Origin: Atlantibacter sp. RC6
Lineage (GTDB): Bacteria > Pseudomonadota > Gammaproteobacteria > Enterobacterales > Enterobacteriaceae
Reading direction: 5' to 3'
DNA length: 64,000 nt
Assembly: GCF_014193285.1 (NCBI RefSeq)
Contig: NZ_JACHZE010000007.1
Location: 1-64,000 of the forward strand
Shown here: positions 33,572 through 42,455 of the stretch, piece by piece
Position numbering within the stretch: position 1 is the stretch's first letter
Layout of the letters: each line of letters starts with the position of its first letter
The notes under the pieces: generated by a model
The model's database searches: none
Told to the model about the DNA's origin: nothing
What the model saw: the letters and a program-made list of their open reading frames with translations, nothing else
Program-made: the position numbers and the translations under genes

Positions 33572-33588
33572 AAATATAGACTATATTT
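33572..33588. promoter_or_regulatory. Perfect palindrome, probable antitoxin operator
   Basis: AAATATAG-A-CTATATTT is a perfect 8-1-8 inverted repeat, 33-49 bp upstream of the antitoxin start. Phd/YefM modules are commonly repressed by the antitoxin or the complex binding such palindromes. Confidence 0.75.
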
Positions 33589-33605
33589 AGACCACCAACA
33601 AGACC

Positions 33606-33707
33606 TCATGCAATGCTGCTCTTGTGAGAAATAAGCTCCGACAAAGTACATAGCGCACAGTTTTCGACGACCACGTCAAATTTACCGTCAGGAACTGCGC
33701 GCTTCAT
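33606..33707 (-). other. 33-codon orphan frame
   Basis: A short frame starts MKRAVPDGKFDVVVENCALC and ends SHKSSIA. No ribosome-binding site precedes it and no family is recognised. It may be a fragment of a lost gene or chance. It lies between the toxin-antitoxin operator and the terminator at 33736. Confidence 0.25.
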
Positions 33708-33735
33708 AGAAAATTCATGAATGCATATAAAGAAA

Positions 33736-33759
33736 AACCCTCTGTATAAACAGAGGGTT
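33736..33759 (-). terminator. Terminator left of the att-like repeat
   Basis: AACCCTCTG and CAGAGGGTT form a perfect 9-bp stem with a 6-nt loop, followed on the minus strand by TTTTCTTT. It lies about 160 bp past the 1127-residue gene and only 47 bp past the copy of the guaA end at 33807, so it could be the original guaA terminator displaced by the insertion. Confidence 0.75.
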
Positions 33760-33806
33760 AATATTACGTTTACCTGTTCATGAAAACACAGGGAAGGTTA
33801 TCTGAT

Positions 33807-33816
33807 TATTCCCACT
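33807..33816. repeat. Copy of the guaA 3' end (putative att site)
   Basis: TATTCCCACT (minus strand AGTGGGAATA) is identical to 37528-37537, which encodes the last residues and part of the stop of guaA. Together they bracket the large orphan gene as a direct repeat. The stretch on each side diverges, although three more of the next eight positions toward the guaA coding side also match. Confidence 0.55.
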
Positions 33817-33920
33817 TCATTATCAACATCAAAAAAAAGGCATTGTTAACAATAAGATATAGATATTTATAGTTTGAATACCATAAAAAAGTACCATTTA
33901 AAAAATCACTTGGCCTTTAA

Positions 33921-36900
33921 TCAAGCTTGAGGAAAATCGTTTTTCAGCCAACCGCCTTCACTCAAAAGCCTCTCCCCCTGCTCCAGGAACGCAATGAGTT
34001 CGCTCTGTATACTAACACCTTCGGATTGCCATTCCTCTTTCGATCTAACCATGGCAAGCCCATGTGCATCACTTGATAACCGTTCTAAATTTTTATCAAA
34101 CGTACCTCGCGTCCTTAGATAGAACTCACTCCATTTAGCAAAAGCAAGTATCCATAATGACACTCTAAGCGCGTCGTCCCATTGGGTCCAGTTCGATGTG
34201 CTGGCGAGTGGTTGTTGTATGATTCGCCGCTGTCGTTTCAAGATTTCATTCATCGCCATCAAGCTGAACTCTTGCTGAGAGGGGTTACTATTGGCGAAAA
34301 GAAACGAAGCAATGTTAGTCGTCTGCCCTTCACGGGCTCGTTCAAATAAGCGAGACTGATGGTTCAGTCGCGCCCCCAGCATGCTCGCTAACTCCTGCAT
34401 CCATATGTCACAAGCGTCCTCAGTGGAGGCACGGGAATTCTGCAATAACGGTAAGACAACATCTCGGAACAACCAAGGCTCAGCCCATGCTAATTGCTTC
34501 ATATGTCCTCGTAAGGAGTCGACCAAGTACCGCAACTCCTCCATAGGAATTTTCTCTGGTAGCTCTTCATGCAGCGCTGCAACCAAATTTTTATAAATTA
34601 TCTCTTTATTCGAATCCTTGGCTGCATGGTTAACCATCCAACCTAAGGCGAGCACACGTTCCTGGTGAGTAAGGTTTTCCAGACACGACAATACTGACAT
34701 GAGCCCTGCAGGTATATCTAAAAGTCGTTCTATTGTATTAAACCCTAGCCATTTCAGTAATCCTTGGTTGCTATGGACAAGCCTATCTCGTTGAATTTTG
34801 CTGATATTGAACTGTATCGATAGGGAAACTTCACTGACTATTTGGCTCAATAGAGACAACCGCATGACCTCCGACTCTTCATGCTCAATTTGCAGTCTAG
34901 AGATCTGTGCTTCGGCGATCGTCAACAAGCAATCCGGAGCATGACTCCATAAAATTTTGATAGCAAAGTACTCTGACCAAGTGAGGGCCGCGTATTTTGT
35001 CGAATGGAATAGCTGTTCCGTGCGATAAGGGCTGTGCAGTAAAGCTTCTACGGTTTTTCGAAAGAACCATAGGTCAACCACAGCCAGCTCTTTATCTGTA
35101 TTTTCATGTAAACGATCGAACGATTCCTTAACAAATTGGCCCAAAAACTTGAGAAAATCGTTTTTTAATTCAATAGCTCCCCACCCTATATCACCAGCAG
35201 GAGAATGTGCGAGCACCTCTCCCAGCAATCCCCAAGTTACCTTAAAATCCTTAGAGTTAATCACTTGCTTGTTATTGATGAAGTTATGTAGCCCATCGTG
35301 CAAAATAAGCGAATTATCATTTAGTAAACCTAACGTCATCATCTGCGCTCTTAGCTTGTCACCATTTAAGCCCTGTAGTGACATTTCACCGAACCATACA
35401 CTGAGTACACTACCCGCTTCAGACCTTTCGAGAAAGTTTAGAGACTCATAACGTCGTGGTAGCACTGGCGTTTCACTAGAATCGAAAAGCAGTTGCATCA
35501 TGGGATTCTCGACTTCATTTCCAAATCTAGTAACCATACTCTCCTGTAACAGCGCAGATTTATATTGCTCTACCTGCAGTAAAACATCCGCAGGAATTGG
35601 GGTAATCAGTAATGGGTAATTTTCGGCTGCACTTTGAAATGAATTAGATAGATGGAATCCAGCAACAGGAAGACGATCTGCCCCCATAATTAATATATAA
35701 CGATCATGTAGTCGGCCTTCTTTTAGGCCATAGATACGAAACTTTAGTCGAGCTAGTAAATGAGCATTATGCTCACAGCTCGCTATTAAATTGTTTACTC
35801 GCCCCGAATAGAGTTGTTCAGAGTTATCTTGTATATATTCAATCTCTCTCGATGGCTTTGGCAGCGAGGTAAAAATGATATAGTCGGACTGAATTGCTGC
35901 ATTAATCAATACAAGCCCTAAACCAGCAGTCTCGAAATAAGGATCGAAAATAACTATTTGATGTTGCTGATACTTGCCCAATAGAGTTCTAAACCACTCC
36001 ACGAATTGGAGTCGCCCTTCTCCATCCCCCATGCTCCATCTCTGGAAAAACTTCCCTTCTGACTTAGGCGGATGAAGCCGTGCAAAAAGAGAAAGAAGCT
36101 CATGATTCACCGGAACCCAAGGGTCCGCCTGCCGCCCACCGACGCGGTTACCAAACCCCAAATTACCCCGGTTAACCGTAAGAGCTGCTTTTACACGATC
36201 TGACATAGCCGGCCTAGTTGCTTTTTCAAGCCAATCGAATTTGACGGAACTGGTCCCTTGCCCCACCATGTGGCCTTGAAAATTTATTTCCCGGATATAT
36301 CCTACTCGCCACCGGCAGCAGAGTACTCCCTCATGATGGCGTTCGTTTGAGAAGCCAAAAATCTCCAGTTCTGTACTATCTACCCTCTGACGTAACTCCT
36401 CGCTTACTTGAAACACATATTCAAACATCCCATCCTCTTTACGATTTGCTAAAGCAATAGACGAGGAAATGATTTGGCCATCGTTTGTAATGCTCAAGTG
36501 GAACTGAAATTTGTCAAAGAACGGCACTTGTGTCGGAGCAAAGCGAACGGATAAAGCACGTGGTGAGTCAAGCCATTTAACACTTAGCAAGTTCTGCTCA
36601 AGGTCATTCAGTGTAGGAAAGACCAATAACTCGAGATCGCCAAATCGCGTGGCATCTGCTCTGCCAAAATCTAAACCAGTTTCCGCATTGAGCCGTTCAA
36701 CTAACGAAAAAGTTAAGGCAGCGCTGTATTCCTCACTCAAAAGAAATAACGCTTCCTTATTCATTTGGGTAATCGAAGCACTGAAGGCCCCGGCTGCGCT
36801 ATGTGGGCTAGAAAGTGACTGGAGGTCATGCGCATCTCGGTTAAGTAGAAAAGCGACTGGGCGATAGGCCAGATTATTGGCCACAAGAGCAGTAGCACCG

Positions 36901-37304
36901 AACTGTTTCGTTAATTTACTCGGACACTCGATTCCCAATATATCATTTATTGCTGAGATTGACCGACCAGCAATCAATTGCCTTAAAAACTCTGCACAAT
37001 GGATACTATCTATATACAGATTAAGGCGAGTAAACTTTACCTTAATGTTTCCGAAGATAAGATGGTTATCGTTGTCGCTGAAGGACCAACTGTTGCTAGA
37101 ATGACTGTATGGGAGTAGACGGCCGTAGACTACGCGCATTTCAGTCGACTGTGCAGATTTAATCTGTAAGATCCATAGCTGAAGTGCACAAGCGCGATTT
37201 TGGTTAGAAAAAAGGCGTGCCAATCGTCTGTCGCCTAACAGGTCATCTAGTGTAGTTGCCATTGAATTCTGCAAGTTCCTTTCCAAATTGATGTTGCACG
37301 ACAT
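33921..37304 (-). CDS. Orphan 1127-residue protein with PLD-like core, candidate defence gene
   Basis: I do not recognise this gene with certainty; from memory it may belong to the VPA1262 family of large proteins found in variable islands. The N-terminal ~350 residues look like mixed alpha/beta without a known motif. Residues about 445-580 resemble a single phospholipase-D-like half: a strand ending D454-P-Y-F-E, then LHDRYILI with H533-D534-R535 in place of HxK, then HLSNSFQSAAENYPLLI with the SNS/E cluster. Residues ~600-1127 are helical and repeat-like. No Walker A, helicase, protease or signal-peptide motif is seen. An alternative start is M15 (37262), preceded by AAAGGAAC at some distance; GGAG precedes the first. 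Foreign composition and position right behind guaA support transfer. Confidence 0.7.
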   Translation of the reverse strand: MSCNINLERNLQNSMATTLDDLLGDRRLARLFSNQNRACALQLWILQIKSAQSTEMRVVYGRLLPYSHSSNSWSFSDNDNHLIFGNIKVKFTRLNLYIDSIHCAEFLRQLIAGRSISAINDILGIECPSKLTKQFGATALVANNLAYRPVAFLLNRDAHDLQSLSSPHSAAGAFSASITQMNKEALFLLSEEYSAALTFSLVERLNAETGLDFGRADATRFGDLELLVFPTLNDLEQNLLSVKWLDSPRALSVRFAPTQVPFFDKFQFHLSITNDGQIISSSIALANRKEDGMFEYVFQVSEELRQRVDSTELEIFGFSNERHHEGVLCCRWRVGYIREINFQGHMVGQGTSSVKFDWLEKATRPAMSDRVKAALTVNRGNLGFGNRVGGRQADPWVPVNHELLSLFARLHPPKSEGKFFQRWSMGDGEGRLQFVEWFRTLLGKYQQHQIVIFDPYFETAGLGLVLINAAIQSDYIIFTSLPKPSREIEYIQDNSEQLYSGRVNNLIASCEHNAHLLARLKFRIYGLKEGRLHDRYILIMGADRLPVAGFHLSNSFQSAAENYPLLITPIPADVLLQVEQYKSALLQESMVTRFGNEVENPMMQLLFDSSETPVLPRRYESLNFLERSEAGSVLSVWFGEMSLQGLNGDKLRAQMMTLGLLNDNSLILHDGLHNFINNKQVINSKDFKVTWGLLGEVLAHSPAGDIGWGAIELKNDFLKFLGQFVKESFDRLHENTDKELAVVDLWFFRKTVEALLHSPYRTEQLFHSTKYAALTWSEYFAIKILWSHAPDCLLTIAEAQISRLQIEHEESEVMRLSLLSQIVSEVSLSIQFNISKIQRDRLVHSNQGLLKWLGFNTIERLLDIPAGLMSVLSCLENLTHQERVLALGWMVNHAAKDSNKEIIYKNLVAALHEELPEKIPMEELRYLVDSLRGHMKQLAWAEPWLFRDVVLPLLQNSRASTEDACDIWMQELASMLGARLNHQSRLFERAREGQTTNIASFLFANSNPSQQEFSLMAMNEILKRQRRIIQQPLASTSNWTQWDDALRVSLWILAFAKWSEFYLRTRGTFDKNLERLSSDAHGLAMVRSKEEWQSEGVSIQSELIAFLEQGERLLSEGGWLKNDFPQA

Positions 37305-37376
37305 TACGCGCAGCTCCGATTCTCCACAACACTTTAGAAGCCCTTCGCCGCCGCCCCCAAAAAATAGAAAGATATA

Positions 37377-37390
37377 TGTAAACCTTTACA
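37377..37390. promoter_or_regulatory. Palindrome upstream of the orphan gene
   Basis: TGTAAA-CC-TTTACA is a perfect inverted repeat 73-86 bp before the first start codon of the 1127-residue gene, with CCGGTT-type palindromic bases adjacent. It could be an operator. No convincing -35/-10 pair was identified. Confidence 0.4.
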
Positions 37391-37473
37391 AACCCGGTTA
37401 GGGTCAACGAAGTTTTTACTCCTTACAAGTATTTACTGAAGAATATCTTGTTATTACTTAAGCAGATCAATAA

Positions 37474-37496
37474 AAAAGCCCCATGAAGGGGCTTTC
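37474..37496 (-). terminator. Terminator behind guaA
   Basis: AAAGCCCC and GGGGCTTT form an 8-bp stem with a short loop, followed on the minus strand by a T-run. It lies about 32 bp past guaA and separates it from the orphan gene, so that gene needs its own promoter. Confidence 0.85.
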
Positions 37497-37526
37497 AGAG
37501 AATACTAAATAGCGCTCAAAAAGAAC

Positions 37527-39104
37527 CTATTCCCACTCAATCGTCGCTGGCGGCTTACCGCTGATGTCATACACCACGCGGGAAATGCCGTTCACTTCGT
37601 TGATGATACGGTTGGAGACGCGGCCCAGGAAATCGTAAGGCAAGTGCGCCCAGTGCGCGGTCATAAAGTCGATGGTTTCTACCGCACGCAGGGAGACAAC
37701 CCAGTCGTATTTACGGCCATCGCCCATTACGCCTACAGAGCGCACCGGCAGGAACACAGTAAACGCCTGGCTGACTTTGTCGTACAGTTCTGCTTTACGC
37801 AGTTCTTCGATAAAGATCGCATCAGCGCGGCGCAGCAGGTCGCAGTACTCTTTCTTCACTTCACCCAGAACGCGAACGCCAAGGCCCGGCCCCGGGAACG
37901 GGTGACGGTACAGCATGTCGAACGGCAGGCCCAGTTCGAGACCGATTTTGCGCACTTCGTCTTTGAACAGCTCTTTCAGCGGCTCTACGAGGCCCATCTT
38001 CATCTCTTTCGGCAAACCGCCCACGTTGTGGTGCGATTTGATAACGTGTGCTTTACCGGTCGCGGAGGCAGCGGATTCGATTACGTCAGGATAGATGGTG
38101 CCCTGCGCCAGCCACTTCACGTCTTCCAGTTTCAGCGCTTCTTCGTCGAACACTTCAACGAACACGCGGCCAATGATCTTACGCTTGGCTTCCGGGTCGT
38201 TTTCCCCGGCCAGCGCTTCCAGGAAGCGTGCTTCCGCCGGAACGTGAACAATGTTCAGACCGAAGTGATCGCCAAACATATCCATAACCTGCTCGGCTTC
38301 ATTCAGACGCAGCAGGCCGTTGTCGACGAACACGCAGGTCAGGCGATCGCCGATAGCGCGGTGCAGCAGCATGGCGGTAACGGAAGAATCCACACCGCCA
38401 GACAGGCCGAGGATCACTTTATCGTTGCCCACCTGCTGGCGAATGCGTTCTACCGCATCGTCGATGATTTTAGCCGGGGTCCACAGCGCTTCGCACTGGC
38501 AGATGTCGCGCACAAAACGTTCCAGCATGCGCAGGCCCTGACGGGTATGGGTCACTTCCGGATGGAACTGCACGCCGTAAAAGCGTTTCTCTTCGTTAGC
38601 CATAATGGCGAACGGACAAGTTTCGGTGCTGGCTACGGTCACGAAATCGGCAGGAATAGCGGTGACTTTATCACCGTGGCTCATCCACACGTCCAGCAGC
38701 GGTTTACCGTCCGCGCTCAGGGCATCTTCAATGCCGCGAATCAGGGCGCTGTCGGTTTTAACTTCAACCTGCGCATAGCCGAATTCACGCTCATCGGAGC
38801 CCTGGACATGCCCGCCAAGCTGCATCGCCATGGTCTGCATACCGTAGCAGACGCCCAGTACCGGAACACCCGCCTCGAACACGTACTGCGGCGCGCGCGG
38901 GCTGTTATGTTCGGTGGTGCTTTCCGGGCCACCGGAAAGAATGATGCCGTTAGGATTAAATTCGCGAATCTGTGCTTCAGTAACATCCCATGCCCACAGC
39001 TCGCAATACACGCCCAGCTCACGCACGCGACGCGCTACCAGCTGAGTATATTGAGAACCGAAATCGAGGATGAGAATGCGATGTTGATGAATATTGTCTG
39101 TCAT
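37527..39104 (-). CDS. guaA: GuaA, GMP synthase (glutamine-hydrolysing)
   Basis: 525 residues as in E. coli. It aminates XMP to GMP. The class I glutamine amidotransferase domain has the nucleophile cysteine in GVCYGMQ and its His-Glu partners in FHPEV; the ATP pyrophosphatase domain has the P-loop SGGVDSSV; and the dimerisation domain ends TIEWE. The last codons and stop are the repeat that recurs at 33807, but the reading frame is intact and of normal length, as expected when an element restores the target. Confidence 0.97.
   Translation of the reverse strand: MTDNIHQHRILILDFGSQYTQLVARRVRELGVYCELWAWDVTEAQIREFNPNGIILSGGPESTTEHNSPRAPQYVFEAGVPVLGVCYGMQTMAMQLGGHVQGSDEREFGYAQVEVKTDSALIRGIEDALSADGKPLLDVWMSHGDKVTAIPADFVTVASTETCPFAIMANEEKRFYGVQFHPEVTHTRQGLRMLERFVRDICQCEALWTPAKIIDDAVERIRQQVGNDKVILGLSGGVDSSVTAMLLHRAIGDRLTCVFVDNGLLRLNEAEQVMDMFGDHFGLNIVHVPAEARFLEALAGENDPEAKRKIIGRVFVEVFDEEALKLEDVKWLAQGTIYPDVIESAASATGKAHVIKSHHNVGGLPKEMKMGLVEPLKELFKDEVRKIGLELGLPFDMLYRHPFPGPGLGVRVLGEVKKEYCDLLRRADAIFIEELRKAELYDKVSQAFTVFLPVRSVGVMGDGRKYDWVVSLRAVETIDFMTAHWAHLPYDFLGRVSNRIINEVNGISRVVYDISGKPPATIEWE
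37528..37537. repeat. guaA-end copy of the att-like repeat
   Basis: TATTCCCACT overlaps the guaA stop and the codons for the final S/W-E residues, and is repeated at 33807-33816 in the same orientation. Confidence 0.55.
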
Positions 39105-39144
39105 TGACGCTTAGTCCGAGGCAAGTGAAACAGATTAAATAAAT

Positions 39145-39165
39145 CGCCCGACGCGAAGTCGGGCG
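39145..39165 (-). other. guaB-guaA intercistronic stem-loop
   Basis: CGCCCGAC and GTCGGGCG form a perfect 8-bp stem with a 5-nt loop in the 68-bp gap between guaB and guaA. It may stabilise the upstream mRNA or cause partial termination. Confidence 0.6.
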
Positions 39166-39172
39166 AAGAAAA

Positions 39173-40639
39173 TCAGGAGCCCATACGGTAGTTCGGGGAC
39201 TCTTTGGTGATGGTCACATCGTGTACGTGACTTTCCTGGATACCCGCACCGCTGATGCGTACAAATTCTGCTTTGGTACGCAGCGCGTCGATAGTACCAC
39301 AGCCGGTCAGGCCCATACAGGAACGCAGGCCGCCCATTTGCTGGTGGATAATCTCTTTCAGGCGGCCTTTATACGCCACGCGCCCTTCAATGCCTTCCGG
39401 CACCAGCTTGTCAGCGGCGTTATCGCTCTGGAAGTAGCGGTCGGAAGAGCCTTTGGACATCGCGCCCAGGGAGCCCATACCACGGTAGGATTTGTAAGAG
39501 CGGCCCTGGTAGAGTTCGATCTCGCCCGGGGACTCTTCGGTGCCTGCCAGCATGGAGCCGACCATCACCGCGCTTGCGCCTGCGGCGATGGCTTTGGCGA
39601 TGTCGCCGGAGAAACGGATACCGCCATCGGCGATTACCGGAATACCGGTGCCTTCCAGCGCTTCAACCGCGTCAGCCACGGCGGTGATTTGCGGAACGCC
39701 CACGCCAGTGACGATACGGGTGGTGCAGATTGAGCCAGGGCCAATACCGACTTTCACCGCGCTCACGCCAGCATCCGCCAGCGCGCGTGCGCCTGCCGCC
39801 GTCGCCACGTTACCGCCGATGATTTGCAGATCCGGGTATTTAGCGCGGGTTTCGCGGATGCGCTGCAACACGCCTTCGGAGTGGCCGTGAGAGGAGTCAA
39901 TCAGCAGTACGTCAACGCCCGCAGCGACCAGCGCGTCGATGCGCTCTTCATTGCCCGCGCCTGCGCCCACTGCCGCGCCTACGCGCAGGCGGCCCTGCTC
40001 ATCTTTACAGGAATTAGGTTTACGTTCTGCTTTCTGGAAATCTTTTACGGTGATCATGCCGCGCAGATGGAAGTTGCCGTCCACCACCAGAGCTTTTTCA
40101 ACGCGTTTTTCGTGCATTTTCGCGAGCACGACGTCGCGTGATTCGCCTTCGCGTACGGTAACCAGACGCTCTTTCGGCGTCATATAAACGCTGACCGGCT
40201 GGCTCAGATCGGTAACGAAACGCACGTCGCGACCGGTAACAATGCCCACCAGCTCGTTGTCAGCGGTGACCACCGGATAACCGGCGAAGCCATTACGTTC
40301 GGTTAATTCTTTCACTTCACGCAGCGTGGTGGTCGGCAGCACGGTTTGCGGATCGGTCACGACGCCGCTTTCGTGCTTTTTAACACGCTTAACTTCTTCA
40401 GCCTGGCGTTCAATCGACATGTTTTTGTGGATGAAGCCAAGACCGCCTTCCTGCGCCAGCGCGATGGCCAGGCGAGCCTCAGTCACGGTATCCATTGCCG
40501 CAGAGAGCATAGGAATATTCAGGCGGATGGTTTTGGTCAACTGCGTGCTCAGGTCAGCAGTATTCGGCAGAACGGTGGAGTGAGCGGGAACGAGGAGAAC
40601 GTCGTCAAACGTCAGTGCTTCTTTAGCGATACGTAGCAT
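39173..40639 (-). CDS. guaB: GuaB, IMP dehydrogenase
   Basis: 488 residues as in E. coli. It oxidises IMP to XMP with NAD, the branch point to guanine nucleotides. It is a TIM barrel with two inserted CBS domains (about residues 93-205) that sense purine nucleotides; the catalytic cysteine is in [10 protein letters not shown], and the flap has the conserved [10 protein letters not shown] segment. The start [13 protein letters not shown] at 40639 is 28 codons inside the longest frame, which would otherwise run through the promoter. Confidence 0.97.
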   Translation of the reverse strand: MLRIAKEALTFDDVLLVPAHSTVLPNTADLSTQLTKTIRLNIPMLSAAMDTVTEARLAIALAQEGGLGFIHKNMSIERQAEEVKRVKKHESGVVTDPQTVLPTTTLREVKELTERNGFAGYPVVTADNELVGIVTGRDVRFVTDLSQPVSVYMTPKERLVTVREGESRDVVLAKMHEKRVEKALVVDGNFHLRGMITVKDFQKAERKPNSCKDEQGRLRVGAAVGAGAGNEERIDALVAAGVDVLLIDSSHGHSEGVLQRIRETRAKYPDLQIIGGNVATAAGARALADAGVSAVKVGIGPGSICTTRIVTGVGVPQITAVADAVEALEGTGIPVIADGGIRFSGDIAKAIAAGASAVMVGSMLAGTEESPGEIELYQGRSYKSYRGMGSLGAMSKGSSDRYFQSDNAADKLVPEGIEGRVAYKGRLKEIIHQQMGGLRSCMGLTGCGTIDALRTKAEFVRISGAGIQESHVHDVTITKESPNYRMGS

Positions 40640-40690
40640 GGGCAATATCTCAACCTGGGTGAATGAGAACAGATAAAATATTGCCGCGGC

Positions 40691-40716
40691 ATTATACAGA
40701 GCGTAACCGTTTGCAT
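40691..40716 (-). promoter_or_regulatory. guaBA promoter -10 and PurR-like site
   Basis: On the minus strand GTATAAT (40691-40697) is a perfect -10 element about 52 bp upstream of guaB. Directly upstream, ATGCAAACGGTTACGC (40701-40716) matches the PurR operator at most positions. PurR repression of guaBA is known in E. coli. Confidence 0.7.
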
Positions 40717-40808
40717 CTACCATTTTTTGATAAAAATACTTGCTATCGTCTCTGGCCGCGTTACTATCGATTGAATAACCTGCTGATTTAGAATTTGATC
40801 TAGCTCAC

Positions 40809-42191
40809 ATGTCGCTAAGCCAATCCCCCGCAATTTATACCGTCAGCCGATTAAACCAGACCGTCCGGATGCTGCTGGAGCAGCAAATGGGCCAGGTGTG
40901 GATCAGCGGTGAAATTTCTAACTTCACCCAACCTGCGTCCGGCCACTGGTACTTCACGCTGAAAGATGACGGCGCCCAGGTGCGTTGTGCGATGTTCCGT
41001 AACAGCAACCGCCGCGTCACCTTCCGTCCGCAGCATGGTCAACAGGTGCTGGTGCGGGCTAACATCACGCTTTATGAGCCGCGCGGCGACTACCAGATCA
41101 TTGTTGAAAGCATGCAGCCTGCGGGTGTGGGTCTGCTGCAACAGCAGTTTGAGCAGCTCAAGCAAAAATTGTCGCAGGAAGGCCTGTTTGACGCTCAGCA
41201 TAAACAACCTCTGCCCTCACCGGCGCACCAGATTGGCGTAATCACCTCGAAAACCGGCGCAGCGCTGCACGATATTCTGCATGTGCTACAGCGGCGCGAT
41301 CCGTCGCTGCCGGTGGTGATTTATCCTACCGCGGTTCAGGGTGACGACGCCCCGGCGCAAATCGTGCGCGCTATTGAGTTGGCCAACCAGCGTGCGGAGT
41401 GTGATGTGCTGATCGTCGGACGCGGCGGCGGTTCGCTGGAAGATTTGTGGAGTTTCAACGATGAGCGGGTGGCGCGGGCGATTTTCGCCAGCCGCATCCC
41501 TATCGTCAGCGCGGTCGGCCATGAAACTGATGTGACTATCGCCGATTTTATTGCCGACTTACGCGCCCCGACGCCATCGGCAGCGGCGGAAGTGGTGAGT
41601 CGTAATCAGCAAGAGTTGCTACGGCAAATTCAGGGCCAGCAGCAGCGCCTGGAAATGGCGATGGACTATTTCTTCGCCAATCTTCAGCAGCGCTTTACCC
41701 GGCTACATCATCGCTTGCAACAGCAGCATCCGCAGCTGCGGCTGGCGCGTCAGCAAACTACGCTGGAGCGCCTGCGCCAGCGGCTGAATAATGCCGTTGA
41801 AAACCGGCTGCGCCTGGGAACGCAACAGCAGCAGCGCGTGACGCAACGTCTGTACCAGCAGCAGCCGCAGGGGCGCATCCATCGTGCGCAAACCCGTATT
41901 CAGCAGCTGGAATACCGGCTGTCTCAGGTCATTACCGCACGTTTAGGCGGTACTAAACAGCGCTTTGGCACTGCGATTGCGCAACTCGAAGCCGTCAGCC
42001 CGCTGGCTACGCTGGCGCGCGGCTACAGCGTTACTACCGCCACCGATGGCAAAGTGCTGAAGAAAACCAAACAGGTTAAGGCGGGAGATACATTGACCAC
42101 GCGAGTGGAAGATGGCCTGATCGAAAGCCAGGTGACTGGCATTCAGCCGGTGAAAGCGCCGCGTAAGCGCAAAATACCGGCCAAAGACTAA
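40809..42191 (+). CDS. xseA: XseA, exodeoxyribonuclease VII large subunit
   Basis: 460 residues (E. coli 456). It is the catalytic subunit that degrades single-stranded DNA to short acid-soluble pieces, with XseB encoded elsewhere. It has an N-terminal OB-fold ([10 protein letters not shown]...GHWYFTLKD), a catalytic domain with [16 protein letters not shown] and VGHETD, a long coiled coil rich in Q, R and L (about residues 265-390), and the closing LARGYSVTT segment. Divergent from guaBA, convergent with yfgJ. Confidence 0.95.
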   Translation: MSLSQSPAIYTVSRLNQTVRMLLEQQMGQVWISGEISNFTQPASGHWYFTLKDDGAQVRCAMFRNSNRRVTFRPQHGQQVLVRANITLYEPRGDYQIIVESMQPAGVGLLQQQFEQLKQKLSQEGLFDAQHKQPLPSPAHQIGVITSKTGAALHDILHVLQRRDPSLPVVIYPTAVQGDDAPAQIVRAIELANQRAECDVLIVGRGGGSLEDLWSFNDERVARAIFASRIPIVSAVGHETDVTIADFIADLRAPTPSAAAEVVSRNQQELLRQIQGQQQRLEMAMDYFFANLQQRFTRLHHRLQQQHPQLRLARQQTTLERLRQRLNNAVENRLRLGTQQQQRVTQRLYQQQPQGRIHRAQTRIQQLEYRLSQVITARLGGTKQRFGTAIAQLEAVSPLATLARGYSVTTATDGKVLKKTKQVKAGDTLTTRVEDGLIESQVTGIQPVKAPRKRKIPAKD

Positions 42192-42195
42192 CCCG

Positions 42196-42411
42196 CTAAA
42201 CCGGTACGAATTCGACGCGTTTTTTTGAAATCAGCCCGTGGCCGTGCTGGCAAAAATAATCCACTGCGCCGCAGGCTTTCAGCACCTGTAACGGCTGATG
42301 GCAGTCCGGGCAGCGGGCTTCCAGAGTAATATCCTGCTGGCAGTGTTCGCAGTGCGCAACGGTTGCCGTGGCTTCAACCGGCTGCTGGCAGTGGGGGCAT
42401 TGAATTTCCAT
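42196..42411 (-). CDS. yfgJ: YfgJ, zinc-ribbon protein
   Basis: 71 residues, as in E. coli. Several CxxC-type pairs (CPHCQQ, CEHCQQ, CPDCHQ) form zinc-ribbon modules, and the end LKACGAVDYFCQHGHGLISKKR is conserved. Function unknown. The start is the third of three overlapping GTG/ATG/ATG codons, 5 nt from GAGGAG. It lies 4 bp from the end of xseA, convergently. Confidence 0.85.
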   Translation of the reverse strand: MEIQCPHCQQPVEATATVAHCEHCQQDITLEARCPDCHQPLQVLKACGAVDYFCQHGHGLISKKRVEFVPV

Positions 42412-42430
42412 CATCACTCCTCAATGACAA

Positions 42431-42451
42431 AACGGGGCCTTTCGGCCCCGC
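42431..42451 (-). terminator. der terminator
   Basis: CGGGGCC and GGCCCCG with a four-base loop form a strong stem followed by TTTTG on the minus strand, just past der. Confidence 0.8.
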
Positions 42452-42455
42452 TGAG

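Larger units (their letters stand above)
33817..37527. mobile_element. Putative minimal element inserted at the guaA 3' end
   Basis: A segment of about 3.7 kb bounded by a 10-bp direct repeat of the guaA terminus. It contains a terminator behind guaA, a short promoter region with a 14-bp palindrome, and one large cargo gene. It is much richer in A and T than the flanking core: 23 of 60 bases from 34681 are G or C, against 35 of 60 from 38401. No integrase or excisionase is inside, so it would be a remnant or would depend on a recombinase elsewhere. guaA is a known insertion target for genomic islands. Confidence 0.5.

Noticed and set aside
33921-37304. The orphan protein as a helicase, restriction enzyme or STAND ATPase
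   Set aside because: No Walker A (GxxxxGK[ST]), DEAD/DEAH box or HNH/PD-ExK motif was found by reading the sequence.
37644-39107. A 487-codon open frame antisense to guaA
   Set aside because: It lies entirely opposite a complete, strongly conserved guaA and has no ribosome-binding site or family features; long antisense frames are expected in GC-rich coding DNA.
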